From IMG/VR virus record IMGVR_UViG_3300005466_000008, positions 1 to 56,725 of that record: a stretch of 56,725 bases of DNA. The stretch is one strand, 5' to 3'. The stretch is from a virus. Positions 6,901-14,990 of the stretch are shown here, piece by piece. Every line of letters begins with the position of its first letter. Positions within the stretch are counted from its first letter, which is position 1. The notes beneath the pieces are model-generated. The model worked only from the letters and a program-made list of their open reading frames with translations, was not told the origin of the DNA and did not search any database. The position numbers and the translations under genes were made by a program.

Positions 6901-8371
6901 TGTTCTGCCCGGTCTCCTGGTTCAACTGCGCCGTACCGAGCTGGGCTTCATTGCGGGCCTTGAACTCAGCGTCTGCCTTTGCTCCGATTCCATCGGGGAA
7001 GGAATATCCAAGCTTGGCCACTTCTTTCCGATAGAAGTCGGAATCGATAACCCCCCTGTCAAGCATGTCGTTTAGTTCGGTGAATCGCTGCACGCGGTCA
7101 ACTGGGATCGCATCACCAGCCACGCAGACAACATCGACACCAGCGAAGTTGGATGACTCGTAAGCATCCATCCACATCATCATGATGTCGTGCCACATCT
7201 GCGTCTCGGTGTCGACCAGCAGTTGATTCTTCTCGCCAGCTTTGGCGAGCATCGGGCCGAGCTGGAGCTGAAGCGCTACGCCGGATTGAGCGACAGACAC
7301 ATCGACTGCACCGACAGCGATTTCTGGGGTACCAGAGACGTTGTAGAGAGCATCCCAGAGCCGATCGTAGTGCACTCCATAAACGTCAGCGATTCCCTGC
7401 GCACCGCCGAGCTTGTCAAAGCTCTTACCGTCGTGGTGGATGACTCGGCCAGGACCCATCAGCCAGTTGGTCGGCTTGTTGGTGTCCGGGTCTACCGGCC
7501 TGCTCGCGTCGGTGGCGTACATGCCCACACCCTGCAAGGCGGCAGTCAAGTCCTCGTCACTAACGGTCTGGTTGATTGCACCCATGATGCGCTCGAGACC
7601 ACGGACCTCCGATGACCCGAAGGGATCTCCCGGCGTCTCCGTATTCTTGGTGTGGTACACCGGGAGTGCGGTGATCTGCTCGGGCAGTTCGGTCACGAGT
7701 TGGATGACAACCTCGGGAGCGATCGTGTCGTCCTCCCACTTGTCCACCTCGAAGAGACCTTCTTCAACGGTGATCCGGCCATTATCGGCCTTCCGGTACG
7801 TCAAGCGCCGGATACGGGGATCTCCCGCATCGTTGGTCGTAGGCTGCACCAGATGGCACCCGATCACCGTCTCGATGTCGTCCTCATCCGTGATGGGAAA
7901 GTACATGGAAGGGTCGAGCGCGCGCAAGGAAATCCGGCTGCCCTGGGGCTTATCGGGATCAGCAGTCACGTGCCAGATCGAGTCACCCCAGATCAAGCCG
8001 TATCGCTTCTTACCGTTGAACTTGCTCTTGTATCGCTCGCGCCGGATCAGGTCAGCGATGGCCAGCTGAGCCGCTACAACAGCATCGGCGCTCCCGCCAG
8101 CCACTCGAGGATCACTGATCGCTACGACCTGAAAGTCTGCCCCTAGGTAGCGATTTGTCGTGTCCACGATCGTACGCGTGGAGGGAATGTAGATGGGCTG
8201 CGAGTTACTGCCCCGGAGAGCCACCTTCAGGATATCCGGCACATTCCAATAGAGCTGCTCGTACAAGCGATAGGACTGCAAACGCTGCGCGTCCAAGTCG
8301 TCGGAGACGTACGCGGGCTTCTGCCCAAAGAACGCAGCCCCGGTGCTGTACGGGGTGAACTCCCCAGCCAT
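6881..8371 (-). CDS. Portal protein
   Basis: This 496-aa protein should form the dodecameric DNA gate. Length, position between large terminase and MuF-like gene, and internal features (SRISLRALDPSMYFPITDEDD wing region, GTPEIAVGAVDVSVAQSG clip/stem segment) match SPP1-like/phage Mu-type actinophage portals. GAGGTGAGGA directly precedes the ATG at 8371. It overlaps the MuF-like gene at its 3' end. Confidence 0.88.
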   Translation of the reverse strand: MAGEFTPYSTGAAFFGQKPAYVSDDLDAQRLQSYRLYEQLYWNVPDILKVALRGSNSQPIYIPSTRTIVDTTNRYLGADFQVVAISDPRVAGGSADAVVAAQLAIADLIRRERYKSKFNGKKRYGLIWGDSIWHVTADPDKPQGSRISLRALDPSMYFPITDEDDIETVIGCHLVQPTTNDAGDPRIRRLTYRKADNGRITVEEGLFEVDKWEDDTIAPEVVIQLVTELPEQITALPVYHTKNTETPGDPFGSSEVRGLERIMGAINQTVSDEDLTAALQGVGMYATDASRPVDPDTNKPTNWLMGPGRVIHHDGKSFDKLGGAQGIADVYGVHYDRLWDALYNVSGTPEIAVGAVDVSVAQSGVALQLQLGPMLAKAGEKNQLLVDTETQMWHDIMMMWMDAYESSNFAGVDVVCVAGDAIPVDRVQRFTELNDMLDRGVIDSDFYRKEVAKLGYSFPDGIGAKADAEFKARNEAQLGTAQLNQETGQNNGGSAA

Positions 8372-8379
8372 TCCTCACC

Positions 8380-9759
8380 TCAGCCATTCATGTTAGCAGT
8401 GGAGACAAACGATCCACCGACACCGGTAGCACCAAAGTAACCACGGAAGAACCGGCCTAATGCCTCGACTCCGTGGTTATCTTTGTCGAGGGGATTCTCG
8501 GAATCTGACCGCTGCTGTTCTTTTTTGTGTTCGGGCCAACGATAACCCTCTCTCATTTCCCAGATCAGTTTCTGGCAATGAGTTCGGTCGATCATAAGAC
8601 GCGGACGACGTTCAGGATCACCCTCCGGCAGGTGGAGATTCTGAACTTTCAATGCGCGCCGGATCAACGCAAGACGAATCTTCAACTCCCCGCCGGTATT
8701 TTTATACGCAGGAATGCGTAGCTCCCGCTGCATAGTCCGGGTATCGTCTGGCTCCGCAGGATCAGGATAGATCGTCCTGGCTACCCGGATCAACCCGGGA
8801 TATTCGAGCTTGAGATCCTCGCAAACCTCTTTGGTATCGAGCAATTGCCGTCGGAACTCACGAATTACTCGGATCTCACCGAACGGGCCTACCTGAATGA
8901 ACAGCACCACAAAAGGGTTAGTAAAGCCGTAGTCCACACCAAGGAAGAGTGGCCAGTCCGGGTTGTAGTCGAAGTCACCAAGGCTAACGTCTTCGTCAAA
9001 TTCCTTCATGACCGAGCCGGTCTTGTCGGTGAATTCTGCTCCATACTGGCGCATGAACTCATCCGTGGTTAGATCCGACTCTGCTTCGAGGATTTCCGGG
9101 TCTTGCCTTCCCCCGGGAAAGACTATGTCATTCGTCCATGAGGGGCGCTTCCACGACTGCCAGTGAGGAAACCGCTCAGACTGCCCACGCTCATAGAGAG
9201 AATAGAGAAGAGATGACGAGGAATTACCTTCCGGTACCCCCGAGAACACAGCGATACCGCGACGGTCAGATAGAGTAGGCCGGATGTACTGACCCCAGGT
9301 GGCTCGCTTGTGCCGTCCGGCTTCAACCATGAGGACCCAATCCAGGCCATCACCAACCAGCTTGTCTGGGTGTTGCGCGCTTTTACCAATGATCTCAGCC
9401 CCATTAGCCAGTGCTATGTGTAGTGCACCAGCATCCGAGTTCTTGACAAAGCGAATAGCGTCACGGTCCAGGCCAATCTTCTTCAGTGCATCGTAGACAA
9501 TACGGAATTCCTTCTCCGCATCCGTGTAGTTCGGGCCGACGATCCATCCAAGAGTTGGTGACTTGCCATCAAAACGAGAAGGCGCCAAAGCCCGAGTGGC
9601 CATCTCATAGCCACCGAACATGGTCTTGCCCCAGCGCCGACCACACCGCACCACTTTGAAGCGCGTTCGGTTCTGGTGCAAATCGCGCTGTCCAACGTGA
9701 GGATAGTAGTCCCAGACATCGTTGAAGAGTCTGGTCTTGGTCAGCACTGGGGCAGACAT
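8380..9759 (-). CDS. Terminase large subunit
   Basis: This is the packaging motor ATPase and nuclease (459 aa). A Walker A-like loop RCGRRWGKT is at about 38-46 and a Walker B-like WVLMVEA at 141-147. The C-terminal RNase H-like nuclease begins at VDYGFTNP (about 275-282) and ends with a DNHGVEALGRFF acidic motif. The start is ATG at 9759 within GTGATG, coupled to the preceding stop. AGGGA sits 7 nt before ATG, while GTG at 9762 is the alternative. It acts with the small subunit at 10519 and the portal at 6881. Confidence 0.92.
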   Translation of the reverse strand: MSAPVLTKTRLFNDVWDYYPHVGQRDLHQNRTRFKVVRCGRRWGKTMFGGYEMATRALAPSRFDGKSPTLGWIVGPNYTDAEKEFRIVYDALKKIGLDRDAIRFVKNSDAGALHIALANGAEIIGKSAQHPDKLVGDGLDWVLMVEAGRHKRATWGQYIRPTLSDRRGIAVFSGVPEGNSSSSLLYSLYERGQSERFPHWQSWKRPSWTNDIVFPGGRQDPEILEAESDLTTDEFMRQYGAEFTDKTGSVMKEFDEDVSLGDFDYNPDWPLFLGVDYGFTNPFVVLFIQVGPFGEIRVIREFRRQLLDTKEVCEDLKLEYPGLIRVARTIYPDPAEPDDTRTMQRELRIPAYKNTGGELKIRLALIRRALKVQNLHLPEGDPERRPRLMIDRTHCQKLIWEMREGYRWPEHKKEQQRSDSENPLDKDNHGVEALGRFFRGYFGATGVGGSFVSTANMNG

Positions 9760-10043
9760 CACTCGGTCCCTGCTGTGTTGAACGAACCCTCGAGCTCCGG
9801 GGCAGCCACCCCATCGCCGGGGTCTGCCGGATCGATGGCGTAGATTTGACCCATCCGCTCCACTCCCGTCGGAACATGGGGAGCAGGCTGCACTCTGCCC
9901 GGCACTCCGCCGAACTCCGAAGCGATTGCATCATCGTACGAGTACGGATTCTGGAGCACATCCGTGCTTGTATAGACCTTCTTCGGCTCGGTATGATCCA
10001 GGCGAGGATTCAGACCGTATTGAGGTCCCACCGGTTCACTCAC
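9759..10043 (-). CDS. Hypothetical protein between terminase subunits
   Basis: This 94-aa acidic protein is rich in Pro, Gly and Asp, with no recognisable domain. It overlaps the large terminase start by one base and is probably co-translated with it. Position suggests a packaging or head accessory role, which is inference only. Confidence 0.6.
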   Translation of the reverse strand: MSEPVGPQYGLNPRLDHTEPKKVYTSTDVLQNPYSYDDAIASEFGGVPGRVQPAPHVPTGVERMGQIYAIDPADPGDGVAAPELEGSFNTAGTE

Positions 10044-10069
10044 CTATTCCGTCCCTTCTTCTTGCATTA

Positions 10070-10234
10070 CTAACGCCCCCGGACATTGCGCCGAGCGCCA
10101 CCCCAGTCCCTCTTGTTGGTCTTGAGGTTATGCGCCCACTTCTTGGCAGCCGCCGGAACTACTGCCCACATGAAGCGGCGCTGCCGTTCACTCTTGAACT
10201 TGCCCCCTCCGTGTGCCCTCTGTCTGCTGGGCAT
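10070..10234 (-). CDS. Small basic protein (54 aa)
   Basis: This ATG at 10234 follows a strong GGAGG 6 nt upstream. It encodes a 54-aa, Arg/Lys-rich protein with KSERQRRFMWAVVPAAAKKW, a pattern seen in a widespread class of tiny basic phage proteins. It overlaps the end of the upstream gene by 47 nt. A nucleic-acid-binding role is likely from charge alone, and the function is unknown. Confidence 0.65.
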   Translation of the reverse strand: MPSRQRAHGGGKFKSERQRRFMWAVVPAAAKKWAHNLKTNKRDWGGARRNVRGR

Positions 10235-10541
10235 GTTGAACCTCCGCCAGTGCAGCCCGGAGCTGCTCTTCTGCGACCACCAGATCCGCTGGCGTCAAGA
10301 CACCCCGGTTGATCAATGCTATACGCAACACCGGATCATTACCGGGGGAGACGATTTGAGGCCCCTCAGCGCCACGCTGAGCCCCTTTCCGGTCCCGGTC
10401 CTGGCGACGCTTGAGGAAGTCCGTTGCTCCATCCTGGCCCGCATTGAACGGGTGCTTAGTTTCCGGATGCTCCTCGTGCCAACCATACGTCTTCCCACAC
10501 GTCTTGCAGTGATCGTCCTCATTCACCGTCAACAAGCTCAT
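10188..10541 (-). CDS. Hypothetical protein with CxxC...HxxxH motif
   Basis: This ~117-aa protein has a zinc-site-like start (CKTCGKTYGWHEEHPETKH, near residues 11-29), then charged helices (RRQDRDRKGAQRG; LTPADLVVAEEQLRAALAEVQ). It lies between the terminase subunits. ATG at 10541 is favoured by GGAGAG just upstream, and ATG at 10544 is also possible. Function is unknown. Confidence 0.6.
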   Translation of the reverse strand: MSLLTVNEDDHCKTCGKTYGWHEEHPETKHPFNAGQDGATDFLKRRQDRDRKGAQRGAEGPQIVSPGNDPVLRIALINRGVLTPADLVVAEEQLRAALAEVQHAQQTEGTRRGQVQE

Positions 10542-11136
10542 CATCGCTCTCCAGAACCTCGAAGTCACCTTCAAGAACTACAGGCTCGTCCTGTGCTTCC
10601 CCGTCATCCAGCACAATCGCAGAGGCGATCATCCGCCTGGTGAAGTCACCAGCCTCAATCTCAACCACGGCCGTAGCCTTACCCTTGATGTGCTCGAGAA
10701 TGAACTTGGCCGCATCCAACTTCGTCCGAGCATCCACGATCGGGCGGCCCTTGTCATCCACCTCTTCGCTCTGGATCAAATCCACGATTGTCTGCATAGC
10801 CAGCGTGACCTGCTCACCGATCAGTGCCTGCGTCTCATCGATCAACCGACGACGAGCCTCGCGCACGATCTCCGGGCTCAACCATTTGGGCCGACCGCCC
10901 TGAAAGCCACCGTTCTTGTTCCGGGGCTTACCGTGCGCCAGTTCCTCGATGTCCCAGTCTTCAACACGCTTGAAGCCCGTATGCTGGTAGTAGAGCTCGA
11001 GGTCTTCGTTGTATTTCTCAGTCCCGACCGTACGCCGAAGCCGACGACGAATCTGCTCAGGCTTGGTCGAAAGCTTCTCTGGATCCTTCGGCCGACCACC
11101 AACGTAATTGGCAGGCTTCTTCTTCGTCATTTTCAC
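10519..11136 (-). CDS. Terminase small subunit (probable)
   Basis: This 205-aa protein is upstream of the large terminase with two small genes between. It has a basic N-terminus (KKKPANYVGGRPKDPEKLSTKPEQIRRRL is split by charged turns), a helical core with repeated ATP/oligomerisation-type helices (IGEQVTLAMQTIVDLIQSEE, RTKLDAAKFILEHIKGK) and an acidic tail. The LDAAKFILEHIKG helix is typical of small terminase-like DNA recognition subunits. The GTG start at 11136 is supported by GGGAG 8 nt upstream and follows a terminator hairpin. Confidence 0.68.
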   Translation of the reverse strand: MKMTKKKPANYVGGRPKDPEKLSTKPEQIRRRLRRTVGTEKYNEDLELYYQHTGFKRVEDWDIEELAHGKPRNKNGGFQGGRPKWLSPEIVREARRRLIDETQALIGEQVTLAMQTIVDLIQSEEVDDKGRPIVDARTKLDAAKFILEHIKGKATAVVEIEAGDFTRRMIASAIVLDDGEAQDEPVVLEGDFEVLESDDELVDGE

Positions 11137-11156
11137 TGAGATGGCTCCCTACGCAA

Positions 11157-11181
11157 AAGAGCGGACCGCAAGCCCGCTCTT
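11157..11181 (-). terminator. Rho-independent terminator before small terminase
   Basis: On the minus strand AAGAGCGG and CCGCTCTT form an 8-bp stem with a short loop, followed by a run of T. It closes the small-gene operon (11915-11196) before the terminase/head genes. Confidence 0.75.
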
Positions 11182-11195
11182 CCAGTATAACCCAC

Positions 11196-11399
11196 TCAGT
11201 CAAGAGTCGCAGCGGGTCTCTCCGAATCATCCGGTATCTTCACGTCTTCTTCGGTAGGTCCGAGCCGATCCATGCGCAGTTCCTCTGCACGTTCCCAGTT
11301 GGCCTCAAGAACAAAAGAACCACGAGGGGGGACCACACCCGCGATCGGCGATTTACTCGCCTTTCTGCGTCGGGTAATCTCGCGACGAATTCTATCCAT
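11196..11399 (-). CDS. Hypothetical basic protein
   Basis: This 67-aa protein has a strongly basic start (MDRIRREITRRRKASK) and an acidic end. No family is recognised. ATG at 11399 gives an 8-nt overlap with the upstream gene. A longer frame from 11435 would overlap it by 44 nt. Confidence 0.5.
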   Translation of the reverse strand: MDRIRREITRRRKASKSPIAGVVPPRGSFVLEANWERAEELRMDRLGPTEEDVKIPDDSERPAATLD

Positions 11400-11667
11400 C
11401 TTCGGTGGCCGTTCCGTCGGACAACATCTCATCACCCTTGGACATCAGCCCGAGTGCAACGTGTTGCAGCATCGTGCCCCCGCTAAATCCTATGAAGTAG
11501 TCAGCGTTGGGGTCTCCGTCGTCATCGACACGGACCATTGCCCCCACCACAATCCAATCGCCCAGTATCCCCTCGAAGCCCATTCCCGCAGACCATTTCT
11601 CGATGGCCTCGCCCAAAGCGGCAGCCCGGTCTCGACGATCCTGGGGAGTAAGATCAAAGGTACTCAT
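11392..11667 (-). CDS. Hypothetical protein
   Basis: This 91-aa protein has one amphipathic helix (DRRDRAAALGEAIEKWSAGM) followed by strands (GDWIVVGAMVRVDDDGDP, DYFIGFSGG). No family is recognised. A 4-nt ATGA overlap couples it to the upstream gene, so it belongs to the small-gene operon. Confidence 0.6.
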   Translation of the reverse strand: MSTFDLTPQDRRDRAAALGEAIEKWSAGMGFEGILGDWIVVGAMVRVDDDGDPNADYFIGFSGGTMLQHVALGLMSKGDEMLSDGTATEDG

Positions 11668-11915
11668 GCGAGATTCACCGTTGGACCTTCACTCATCGTC
11701 AGTGCCCGCTCGAGCCGGAGCTGACGAACGAGGTACATCGCATTGATCCCCCGTACAGCCCGCCCAGAGTCATGCTGCCGCCCGAACGGGTTGAGCCTTA
11801 CCCCACGACCGAGCCCGGCACGCTTCGGCCGGTAAGACGTGAACAGAGCCCGCATGCCGTAGCGCCGTGTGGTCAGGCGAACCCAACGAAGGAACACGAT
11901 TAGGCGGAACAGCAT
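11664..11915 (-). CDS. Hypothetical basic protein
   Basis: This 83-aa, Arg-rich protein (LFRLIVFLRWVRLTTRRYG start) has no recognised domain. It is the first gene of a short minus-strand unit. Upstream lies a ~250-nt region with a long inverted repeat. GGAGATGAC just before the ATG provides a ribosome-binding site. Confidence 0.55.
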   Translation of the reverse strand: MLFRLIVFLRWVRLTTRRYGMRALFTSYRPKRAGLGRGVRLNPFGRQHDSGRAVRGINAMYLVRQLRLERALTMSEGPTVNLA

Positions 11916-12170
11916 GTCATCTCCAGTATCGTAGCGGGAGGATCGAGGTTTCCGCGCGGCTAGCCGATTGATTACGGTTCTGCTTCGGCTTTGTTATCCT
12001 CGATCCCCGTTTGGGGCGGGAGATTGGACCCAGCCTTCATCGTGTCAGGCCGCTATGCTTAACAAGATGATGGACAAGAAAACTCCCGCCCCAGGGGACA
12101 ACCGAAGACCGGGCGATAGGTACGGGGGCACGAATACCGGCCGGTCAGGGCTGCCCATTGACCATACCAT
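11916..12170. promoter_or_regulatory. Gene-poor region with 10-bp long-range inverted repeat
   Basis: No convincing long gene lies here. GGGGCGGGAG (12013-12022) and its exact complement CTCCCGCCCC (12083-12092) flank about 60 nt and could form a hairpin or bracket a promoter. A 22-codon minus-strand frame (12040-11972) begins inside the repeat and could be a leader peptide, but has no good RBS. Function is unknown. Confidence 0.4.
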
Positions 12171-12332
12171 CTAGTTCGTGGAGCCGTTCTTCTTTTTCCG
12201 CTTTCGCACCGGTCGCTGGCCTGGGCGAGGAGCTCGGCGCACAACCGGAGCCACCCAGTGAAACGAGGTGTCGGCAGTTGTTGTCGGGTAAGGCAAATCT
12301 GCAAGAACGGAGTCAAAAATCGGCGTGTTCAT
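12171..12332 (-). CDS. Small hypothetical protein (53 aa)
   Basis: This frame starts MNTPIFDSVLADLPYP and ends in a Lys/Arg-rich tail (RKRKKKNG). Composition is protein-like and codon use matches the neighbours, but no clear RBS is visible. It fills a gap between two small minus-strand genes. Confidence 0.45.
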   Translation of the reverse strand: MNTPIFDSVLADLPYPTTTADTSFHWVAPVVRRAPRPGQRPVRKRKKKNGSTN

Positions 12333-12394
12333 GAGCTAATGATGAGCAAAAAGCTGGAGCCCGGCAAAGAGAACCGAGCCCCGCTCCTCCTCAA

Positions 12395-12790
12395 TCAGCC
12401 GAGTGCCATACCGATGTATGTCTCACCCTTTTCCATGGCCGCGCTCAGATCAGTTGATGCTTCCTCGCGGTCGTACATCGTCGCGTGAACGGGTTCTGCC
12501 GATCCTTCAAGACGCACACCGCCCGGCGTCAGATGGTCATCGATCGCGCTCTGTACCAACCCGAGCATGTCGTTGAGAGTGGCGCTGCCCGAATTCTGAA
12601 CGGTCTGAGCGACCATGTCTCGAGCTTCCACGGCCCTACCCAAAGCATTGCCGAACGTGTTCTTGGCCTGTGACAGCTGAGCCGCAGCCGCCTCCATTTC
12701 TTCCTGAGCCTGAGCCAACCCCCCGAGCGCATCCCCGAGCATGACATTGGCTTCGGTGATTTGCCCGACAATCTCTTCTACGGTTGCCAT
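12395..12790 (-). CDS. Helical protein, DUF6244-like pattern
   Basis: This ~131-aa, nearly all-helical protein (TVEEIVGQITEANVMLGDAL; heptad-like AQAQEEMEAAAAQLSQAKN) may form a coiled coil. The pattern recalls actinobacterial MATVEE...-type helical proteins (DUF6244-like), a weak family guess. ATG at 12790 is preferred because GGAGGACGAGGA lies directly upstream. A longer frame from 12949 is coupled to the previous stop by TGATG and cannot be excluded. Confidence 0.6.
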   Translation of the reverse strand: MATVEEIVGQITEANVMLGDALGGLAQAQEEMEAAAAQLSQAKNTFGNALGRAVEARDMVAQTVQNSGSATLNDMLGLVQSAIDDHLTPGGVRLEGSAEPVHATMYDREEASTDLSAAMEKGETYIGMALG

Positions 12791-12948
12791 TCCTCGTCCT
12801 CCGAGTCGATGCCCCTCTACAAAGGGCGGTTTCATTCTGGGTTCGTCATCCTCGCCCCTATTGGTCTTCGGATGCCAAAGGGGAGATTCTAATCCTGGAC
12901 GTGGTCCTCTACGTTCTGGTCTGATGGGGTATCCAGAAGAATCTGACA

Positions 12949-13377
12949 TCAGAGTCCGTCCATTGCTGATCCTTTGCGCCAGATCTTAGCTTCGTGCATC
13001 TTACGCGTGATGATTATCATGGTGTGAATCTCGGTTAGGACGTTCTGAAGTCCCACCTTCGTATTGCCATCCGCCATCGTCCGGATGCTGATGACCTTGT
13101 AAACCGCCCCCTTCACAATCACGTGATACGCTGTACGCAATTGAGAAGTAGACCAGTAATCCTTCGGATCACGCATCTCCGAAGGCGAAACCGGCGTCCC
13201 CCCTCGATTCTTGGCTTTCTCAACAGCACGAGCACGACGTCCTTGACAATCCCAGCAATCACACGTCGCCTGGTCATGTCCAGCCGCTTTGGCAATCATG
13301 AATGGTAGGGCCACCACCGCCCCCACAACCACCCCGAGACCAAGTAACAAGAAGCCGACGAGCTCCAATGCCCACAT
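12949..13377 (-). CDS. Membrane-anchored protein with CxCxxC motif
   Basis: This 142-aa protein has one N-terminal membrane segment (about residues 4-30, LVGFLLLGLGVVVGAVVALPF). A cytoplasmic-type CDCWDC cluster (about 39-44), probably metal-binding, follows. The C-terminal domain has strands (YKVISIRTMADGNTKVGLQ). No family is recognised. It is preceded by a terminator hairpin at 13420-13455. Confidence 0.6.
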   Translation of the reverse strand: MWALELVGFLLLGLGVVVGAVVALPFMIAKAAGHDQATCDCWDCQGRRARAVEKAKNRGGTPVSPSEMRDPKDYWSTSQLRTAYHVIVKGAVYKVISIRTMADGNTKVGLQNVLTEIHTMIIITRKMHEAKIWRKGSAMDGL

Positions 13378-13419
13378 CAGTTATTGCCCCCTTTCGTCAT
13401 TCACCATATCGAACTCACA

Positions 13420-13455
13420 AAAGCCCCGCCAGGCACATTCACCAGACGGGGCTTT
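13420..13455 (-). terminator. Rho-independent terminator
   Basis: On the minus strand AAAGCCCCG pairs with CGGGGCTTT (9 bp, 18-nt loop) and ends in a T-run. It follows the exported protein gene at 13461-13844. Confidence 0.8.
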
Positions 13456-13460
13456 ACGTG

Positions 13461-13844
13461 TTACTGCTTGACCCAGCCCTTGCAGCCGGAGGTCTGAAAA
13501 ACCTGCCCGTTCTTAACCACCGCCCGCTGAGGCTGTGAAGTCTTGTCAGCCGATCCCACGGCCACGACCTCCGAGTTCTGGTCGTCCGACGCGCGCACCA
13601 CCCAGGCACAGAACCCCTCAGTTGCTCCCGAAGACCTGTACGTGCCCGCCTTGATATCCTTCCCCACCAACCAGTCTCCGTCCTCTACATACGGACTGGC
13701 CGACACCTTTGGAACCGCCTTCGGTGACGGGGTGATCGCCACCGACGAGGAAGAACCACTCATCACGGAGTTGACCACACCAGCGCACGTCGCGATCAGC
13801 ATCAGAGCCGCCACGATGCCAAACCCAATCCAGAACTTCTTCAT
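13461..13844 (-). CDS. Exported protein, possible superinfection-exclusion-type surface protein
   Basis: This 127-aa protein has an N-terminal hydrophobic signal/anchor (about residues 4-27) and a Ser/Pro-rich spacer. The compact C-terminal domain (about 55-127) follows the actinobacterial exported pattern VGKDIKAGTYRS...CAWV...GCKGWV, with two Cys that may form a disulfide. Such host-like surface domains carried by phages sometimes block secondary infection. That role is inferred. The cysteine in the hydrophobic segment does not match a clean lipobox. It is flanked by a terminator. Confidence 0.65.
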   Translation of the reverse strand: MKKFWIGFGIVAALMLIATCAGVVNSVMSGSSSSVAITPSPKAVPKVSASPYVEDGDWLVGKDIKAGTYRSSGATEGFCAWVVRASDDQNSEVVAVGSADKTSQPQRAVVKNGQVFQTSGCKGWVKQ

Positions 13845-14032
13845 TGATCTTGCTCCTCACGCTCTAATTGTCCGAGGTGCATTGTAAGCAATGCTTGAAA
13901 CTCCCCCGGAAACAGCTTAGCGAGGTCAGTCAACGCTCGATATCGGGCTTTCTCACGTCGTTTCTGCTTACGAGTAGCGGCCTTCCCGGCATCTGTCTGT
14001 CGCCATCCCCGCATATAGTCACTGCTGGGCAT
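13841..14032 (-). CDS. Hypothetical basic helical protein
   Basis: This 63-aa protein has a Lys/Arg-rich helix (AATRKQKRREKARYRAL) and an acidic end. It overlaps both neighbours slightly. The family is unknown. Confidence 0.55.
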   Translation of the reverse strand: MPSSDYMRGWRQTDAGKAATRKQKRREKARYRALTDLAKLFPGEFQALLTMHLGQLEREEQDQ

Positions 14033-14207
14033 CCGGCACCAACTCGACCTTGAACTTAAGCTTCTTTATCTTTCCACCCAGCGAGATTTCCACAGTCGGA
14101 ACGATCTCGTCCGGCACCTGGGAACAGGCGAGCATGATCTCACGAGCGGTGAGGAAATCACCCTCGCCCTCAATGGTCACCTCACGAGTCAACTTGCCCT
14201 TCACCAC
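14019..14207 (-). CDS. Hypothetical protein
   Basis: This 62-aa alpha/beta protein (strand KLTREVTIEGEG, helix LTAREIMLACSQVP, strands IVPTVEISLGG and KLKFKVELV) has a plausible small fold but no recognised family. It overlaps both adjacent genes, consistent with an operon. Confidence 0.55.
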   Translation of the reverse strand: MVKGKLTREVTIEGEGDFLTAREIMLACSQVPDEIVPTVEISLGGKIKKLKFKVELVPDAQQ

Positions 14208-14398
14208 TCCTCCTCCATGAAGAAATGAACCCCCGCGAGAGGCAACACTACGAAGGGAACCTCCGGTTTCTGTCCCGTGACCGGATTCTCCGTCACATTC
14301 CGCATGATCAGATTCCGACTCTGGTCACCCCAGGAAGTCGATACACACTGGAAGACAGAGTTGTTGCCGTTGTCGTAGACAACCGTCACTCGCTTCAT
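14201..14398 (-). CDS. Hypothetical protein
   Basis: This 65-aa, mainly beta-strand protein (KRVTVVYDNGNNSVFQC; PFVVLPLAGVHFFMEEEW) has no recognised family. ATG at 14398 overlaps the upstream stop by one base. Confidence 0.55.
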   Translation of the reverse strand: MKRVTVVYDNGNNSVFQCVSTSWGDQSRNLIMRNVTENPVTGQKPEVPFVVLPLAGVHFFMEEEW

Positions 14399-14910
14399 CA
14401 GAACCCCTGGATAACCATGTTGAGGACATGCCGGATACGCGCCTTCGCGTTGAGTCGCTCCTGGATCGGCTGCGCCCAGTCTGTGTCTGTCGTCCGCCCA
14501 TCCGGCGGAATTGCTTTGCTGACCTGTAAACGGATCTCCCGCGAGTACTCGTCCATGCAGGTGCAGTTAATGCCGTGAGTGGGGTGCTGCTGGCCATGTT
14601 CGACCACGTCTTTGAGGATGTCGGCCAGCAGCCGTGTGGACGGAATGAAGGACACGTCCCATACGATCGGCACCTCTACCAGCGAAGTGTCTAGTTCATC
14701 GTCCCGCAAGTGACGTGCATCGACTAGAGATCCACCCTGCGCTCGTGCCAGCACGTTGTACTCGAAGACCGAGACACCCACTTGCACCGGCTGACCCGCG
14801 CTTACCAGGTACGGTGAAGTGATGCTGAACGTCAACGGCTGACCTGGCTCACATACCTGAGAACCCCCCGGCATGTTGTCTGAATTGAAGACTGCAACGA
14901 TAAGTCTCAT
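14398..14910 (-). CDS. Hypothetical protein with Cys-containing loop
   Basis: This 170-aa protein has an N-terminal beta-rich half (MRLIVAVFNSDNMPGG; PLTFSITSPYLVSAGQPVQVG) and a C-terminal helical half containing HGINCTCMDEYSRE. No family is recognised. The ATG at 14910 is chosen because GGAG lies 11 nt upstream and the start overlaps the stop of a tiny membrane gene (ATGA). The longer frame from 14997 would bury that gene. Confidence 0.6.
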   Translation of the reverse strand: MRLIVAVFNSDNMPGGSQVCEPGQPLTFSITSPYLVSAGQPVQVGVSVFEYNVLARAQGGSLVDARHLRDDELDTSLVEVPIVWDVSFIPSTRLLADILKDVVEHGQQHPTHGINCTCMDEYSREIRLQVSKAIPPDGRTTDTDWAQPIQERLNAKARIRHVLNMVIQGF

Positions 14911-14990
14911 GTCCCAAAGACTCCGATCAGAATGATGGATATACCCGCGAGAATCCAGACGATGGTCACGAGCCATTGCCGCCAGGTCAT
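14907..14990 (-). CDS. 27-residue single-pass membrane peptide
   Basis: This very short gene starts with ATG at 14990 after AAGGG with 6-nt spacing, and ends in an ATGA overlap with the next gene. It encodes a peptide that is almost entirely one membrane helix (WLVTIVWILAGISIILIGVF). Overlaps on both sides fit the local operon style. Function is unknown. Confidence 0.55.
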   Translation of the reverse strand: MTWRQWLVTIVWILAGISIILIGVFGT

